From the NCBI RefSeq assembly GCF_025685625.1, contig NZ_JAGSYI010000001.1, forward strand, positions 682,001 to 746,000: DNA of 64,000 nt, read 5' to 3'. This DNA comes from Acidicapsa acidisoli. Lineage in GTDB: Bacteria; Acidobacteriota; Terriglobia; Terriglobales; Acidobacteriaceae. The notes beneath the pieces were generated by a model, which saw only the letters and a program-made list of their open reading frames with translations, had not been told where the DNA came from and ran no database searches. Made by a program: the position numbers and the translations under genes. Positions 62,401 to 64,000 of this stretch are shown piece after piece. Every line of letters begins with the position of its first letter. Positions within the stretch are counted from its first letter, which is position 1.

Positions 62401-63128
62401 TGCAGGCACATCTCGCCCACGAGAACCGGGTCAGCATGATGGGAGAACTGGTCGCCTCTCTCTCTCACGAGCTAAGGCAGCCCATCACCGCGTCCATCGT
62501 AGACGCCAATGCCTGCCTACTGTGGCTCACCCGCGACCAGCCCAATGTCGAAGAGGCCCTCAACGCCACAAAGAGAACCATGAAAGACGGAACCCGTGCG
62601 GCCGAAATCATTGACCGTGTGCGCTCTTTTTACAGGAAAGGCGCTCCCCCCGAACGGGAATCGGTCGATGTCAACGAAGTGGTCCGTGAAATGCTCGCCC
62701 TGCTGCGCGCAGAAGCCGACGGCTACTCCATCCCCTTGCGCATCAACCTGGCCCGCGAACTTCCCCGAGTTACCGCCGACCGCGTGCAACTGCAGCAGGT
62801 ATTGATGAACCTGATGCTCAATGGAATTGAAGCCATGAAGGAGACAGGCGGCGAACTGACGATTAGATCGGAACTTGGCCAGGACGGCCAGCTCCTCATC
62901 TCCATCAGCGACACCGGTGTAGGGCTACCGGACGAAAAGATGGAGGAGATTTTCAGCCCGTTCTTCACCACCAAACCGCAGGGTTCCGGCATGGGACTGG
63001 CCATCTGCCGCTCCATCGTCGAGGCACACAGCGGTCGCTTGTGGGCCCGTCCCAATCATGGACGCGGGGCGACGTTTTACTTCACTCTGCCCGCCGAGGT
63101 GACTACGCCATCCCCTTCGTTTGCCTGA
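59403..63128 (+). CDS. Large sensor histidine kinase with beta-propeller, Y_Y_Y, PAS and kinase domains
   Basis: This is 1241 residues from the ATG at 59403 (a TTG seven codons earlier and another ATG at 59430 are possible). A signal or anchor segment is at about 27-48. Two seven-bladed Reg_prop propellers cover about 80-760, seen in many WxG and D-x-x-G-x-x-W repeats (for example FIWFGTQFGLNRYDG and GTLWAATNDGLNRFD). A Y_Y_Y domain (about 765-832), one membrane helix (about 838-863), a PAS domain (about 876-990), HisKA with His1022 (SLSHELRQP) and HATPase_c (about 1125-1235, N-box MNLMLNGIEA) follow. It would sense a periplasmic sugar or polymer; no response regulator is adjacent. Confidence 0.93.
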   Translation: MSGPRLQAEMIATVTSVVRQRPVKSTVLVRLAVRCTMAALLCAPGLGMTRDGAGRPGNRPIAPGVVPQLHAEPHTISLPVVDGKDLRFTRLSTDEGLSQTKVSQVVQDDQGFIWFGTQFGLNRYDGYNFKLFVHDPRNLNSLSGVYISALFKDRNGALWVGCDQFLNKFNREAETFTRYPVPSVTSITQDRAGILWLATARGMYSLDPATGTIRRYSHNPNDPSSLSSDFIKLASEDKEGRLWVAAGAYLDEFDRRTGKVTRQIPIVKAPMGFGFYEDRFGVFWIFHDSPNALSVFDRKTNTLTNYSLSDLESPNTAITVVMDMTEDRNGTVWLATHRAGLLKFDREHERFIRYRNKPDDPTSLPQNDVQNLFADREGSVWAGLGRMGVVHFATNPMAFKKIPQLVGPEGTAEPFVGAIYEDPQGILWIGTPDALNSIDRKTGTLTSYRRTASPAVTTDVIAIHEDRSGNLWAGTYGHGLLRLDQRTGQFHAYVHNPADPSSLSNDVVPRLLVDHSGTLWAATNDGLNRFDEATGHFTVFKLDSQKRIVSYLELVEDQKGALWLGTDSSGLQRFDPATGQFTKYEHDIDRPGTLSDNRVNSVHFDRSGTMWVGTQNGLDKFDSKTGTFTAYTRRDGLPANAVGCVLEDDHGNLWMSTSNGIARFDRQSASVRSYSVAEGLPGPDLSGWGACYKTRSGEMFFGGFNGATYFDPDRVVDASYTPSVVLTEFRLSGSPVEIGGGSPLSKSITDTTRLTLSHEQRIFSLAFSALSYFSPGTNRYRYKLEGLDPTWREVGSNERLATYTTLPVGEYTFRVQGATSRGNWSEPGAAVIIRILPAWWSTWWFRALCMAISLALLAGIYHRRIQQVSRQEKHLRDVVETIPAMAFSARPDGSTEFVNRPWLDFTGFSSKTDLDASWQLTLHSDDVQEHMTKWRASLATGAPFENEVRHRAANGEYRWFLVRAVPLRDKHGKVLKWYGTLTDIEDRKRAEQERERFRQLQAHLAHENRVSMMGELVASLSHELRQPITASIVDANACLLWLTRDQPNVEEALNATKRTMKDGTRAAEIIDRVRSFYRKGAPPERESVDVNEVVREMLALLRAEADGYSIPLRINLARELPRVTADRVQLQQVLMNLMLNGIEAMKETGGELTIRSELGQDGQLLISISDTGVGLPDEKMEEIFSPFFTTKPQGSGMGLAICRSIVEAHSGRLWARPNHGRGATFYFTLPAEVTTPSPSFA

Positions 63129-63214
63129 AGCGCTAGAGTTGCCGCGGTTACTACAGCAACTTCGCTTCCTGCACTTGGCTGCTCTTAATTGTTAGGACTA
63201 GAAGCAAAAATATT

Positions 63215-64000
63215 CTAGAACACGGTCACGTTGTAAGTTTTCTCTTTCGGCGTCCCCGCAATCACAGCGCAGACATTTACGGTGGCCGTGGTTTCCGATA
63301 CCGTGGCGCGCACAGTGAAATTACCTCCGATAAACGAACCATCGCTTTCGGTTGCAATCGCCGTGTGCCCAGTGGCTGAGGTCGCGAGCGCCACGGTTCC
63401 AGTCGCGCAAGCGCCCGCAGCCAAAGCTGATCCGCCAATCGATCCTGTCGTCCCGGTCTGCACGAGCGGGATATTGCTTGCCACGTAAGGTGCCGAAGGA
63501 ATCACATGGGGGAACGCCGCCGTGTTCTCCGGGAGGATGTTCTGCTCCGAGAAGCCGTCTCCGATCCATTGGACGGTCAATGTCCCCGGGTTGCCGCCTT
63601 GATTTGCAATCGTTACGCCAAGCTGGGCTGAAGTCTGGGAGCCCGCCACCGCGTTACCCAGGATCTCCGGGGTAATGACCTGTGCATTTCCATAGTGAGA
63701 CAGAACCGTAAGCTCTCCAGAGGCTGCATATGGGCCGGAACCAACGTAGATATCCCAAAGGTCGGTGCGGTTTCTGCCGATGTAGCTTAGGCGATACTCG
63801 CCAGAGAGAAGGAGGTTTGGCTGCGTCGTATTCGGCGGTTCTGCAGCTACGAAAGTACCGCCGCTGCTTGGAACGTAGATGGTCTTCGATGACCCTGGCG
63901 TCTGAATATGCACGATCGGAACATTCCTTCCGTCGCTCGAATACAGAAGCGATTGCGAATTAGTTCCGACGGACTTCGGGAACTTCCCGTTGATGTTGCC
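63215..64000 (-). CDS. Secreted or surface protein, 5' end outside the window
   Basis: The frame is open to the right edge, giving 261 visible residues; a GTG at 63913 is a possible but unneeded start. The visible part is Ser/Thr/Gly/Val-rich with alternating strands (IYVGSGPYAASGELTVLSH, SAQLGVTIANQGGNPGTLT), like Ig-like or adhesin domains of exported proteins. It has one or two Cys near the end. I recognise no named family. It is convergent with the sensor kinase (86 nt). Confidence 0.65.
   Translation of the reverse strand, partial: GNINGKFPKSVGTNSQSLLYSSDGRNVPIVHIQTPGSSKTIYVPSSGGTFVAAEPPNTTQPNLLLSGEYRLSYIGRNRTDLWDIYVGSGPYAASGELTVLSHYGNAQVITPEILGNAVAGSQTSAQLGVTIANQGGNPGTLTVQWIGDGFSEQNILPENTAAFPHVIPSAPYVASNIPLVQTGTTGSIGGSALAAGACATGTVALATSATGHTAIATESDGSFIGGNFTVRATVSETTATVNVCAVIAGTPKEKTYNVTVF

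Overview
This 64 kb window is high-GC bacterial chromosome, densely coding, with no phage, plasmid, insertion-sequence, CRISPR or rRNA signal. The gene content fits a diderm Acidobacteriota of the Terriglobia/Acidobacteriaceae kind: lipid A genes using LpxI, BamA and Skp/OmpH, a DUF5117-type secreted metzincin, many secreted proteins of unknown function, and hairpin-rich intergenic repeats. The phylum call is inference from family content, not a database match.

Layout. 1-5.6 kb: an unknown protein cut by the left edge, then a minus-strand group for sugar-nucleotide and amino-acid metabolism (phosphohexomutase, DUF202 membrane protein, mannose-1-phosphate guanylyltransferase, aspartate aminotransferase). 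5.6-6.5 kb: a small Gln/Lys-rich protein and a cluster of perfect hairpins. 6.5-24.8 kb: the transcription/translation supercluster, all on the minus strand. In transcription order it runs tRNA-Thr(UGU), tRNA-Tyr, a small membrane protein, tRNA-Thr(GGU), tRNA-Gly, a 102-residue protein, tuf, rpmG, tRNA-Trp, secE, nusG, rplK, terminator, a 603-residue GT-C-like membrane protein, rplA, rplJ, rplL, an 800-nt spacer with an attenuator-like hairpin, rpoB, rpoC. 25-32 kb: plus-strand secreted proteins, two of which share a C-terminal domain, a PEGA protein and a sorbosone/glucose dehydrogenase-like enzyme. 32-42.5 kb: M23 peptidase, thiL, a TfoX-like protein, a metzincin, a HEAT-repeat protein, an alcohol dehydrogenase, an MmcQ/YjbR protein, an SDR and a secreted protein. 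42.5-44.8 kb: the tightly coupled fabZ-lpxA-lpxI operon for lipid A and fatty acid synthesis. 44.8-50.7 kb: an exported peroxiredoxin, an MscS channel, then a TIR-domain protein with a histone-H1-like tail next to a free H1-like protein, and a LysM lytic transglycosylase. 50.8-58.8 kb: lepA, ompH/skp, bamA, a glutathione peroxidase and a MerR regulator. 59-64 kb: a zinc-ribbon protein, a large beta-propeller sensor histidine kinase, and a secreted protein cut by the right edge.

Most unusual points: (1) a TIR domain joined to a Lys/Ala/Pro-rich tail that looks copied from the adjacent H1-like gene, the two genes also sharing a 94-bp near-identical 3' end and terminator; (2) a four-pair cysteine (double zinc-ribbon) insertion near the N-terminus of RpoB; (3) a membrane-protein gene splitting rplK from rplA, with a strong terminator before it and a candidate new promoter after it; (4) a run of short-loop hairpins downstream of rpoC. 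Start codons were revised from Shine-Dalgarno evidence for rpoC (TTG), rplL, rplK, lpxA (GTG) and several others.
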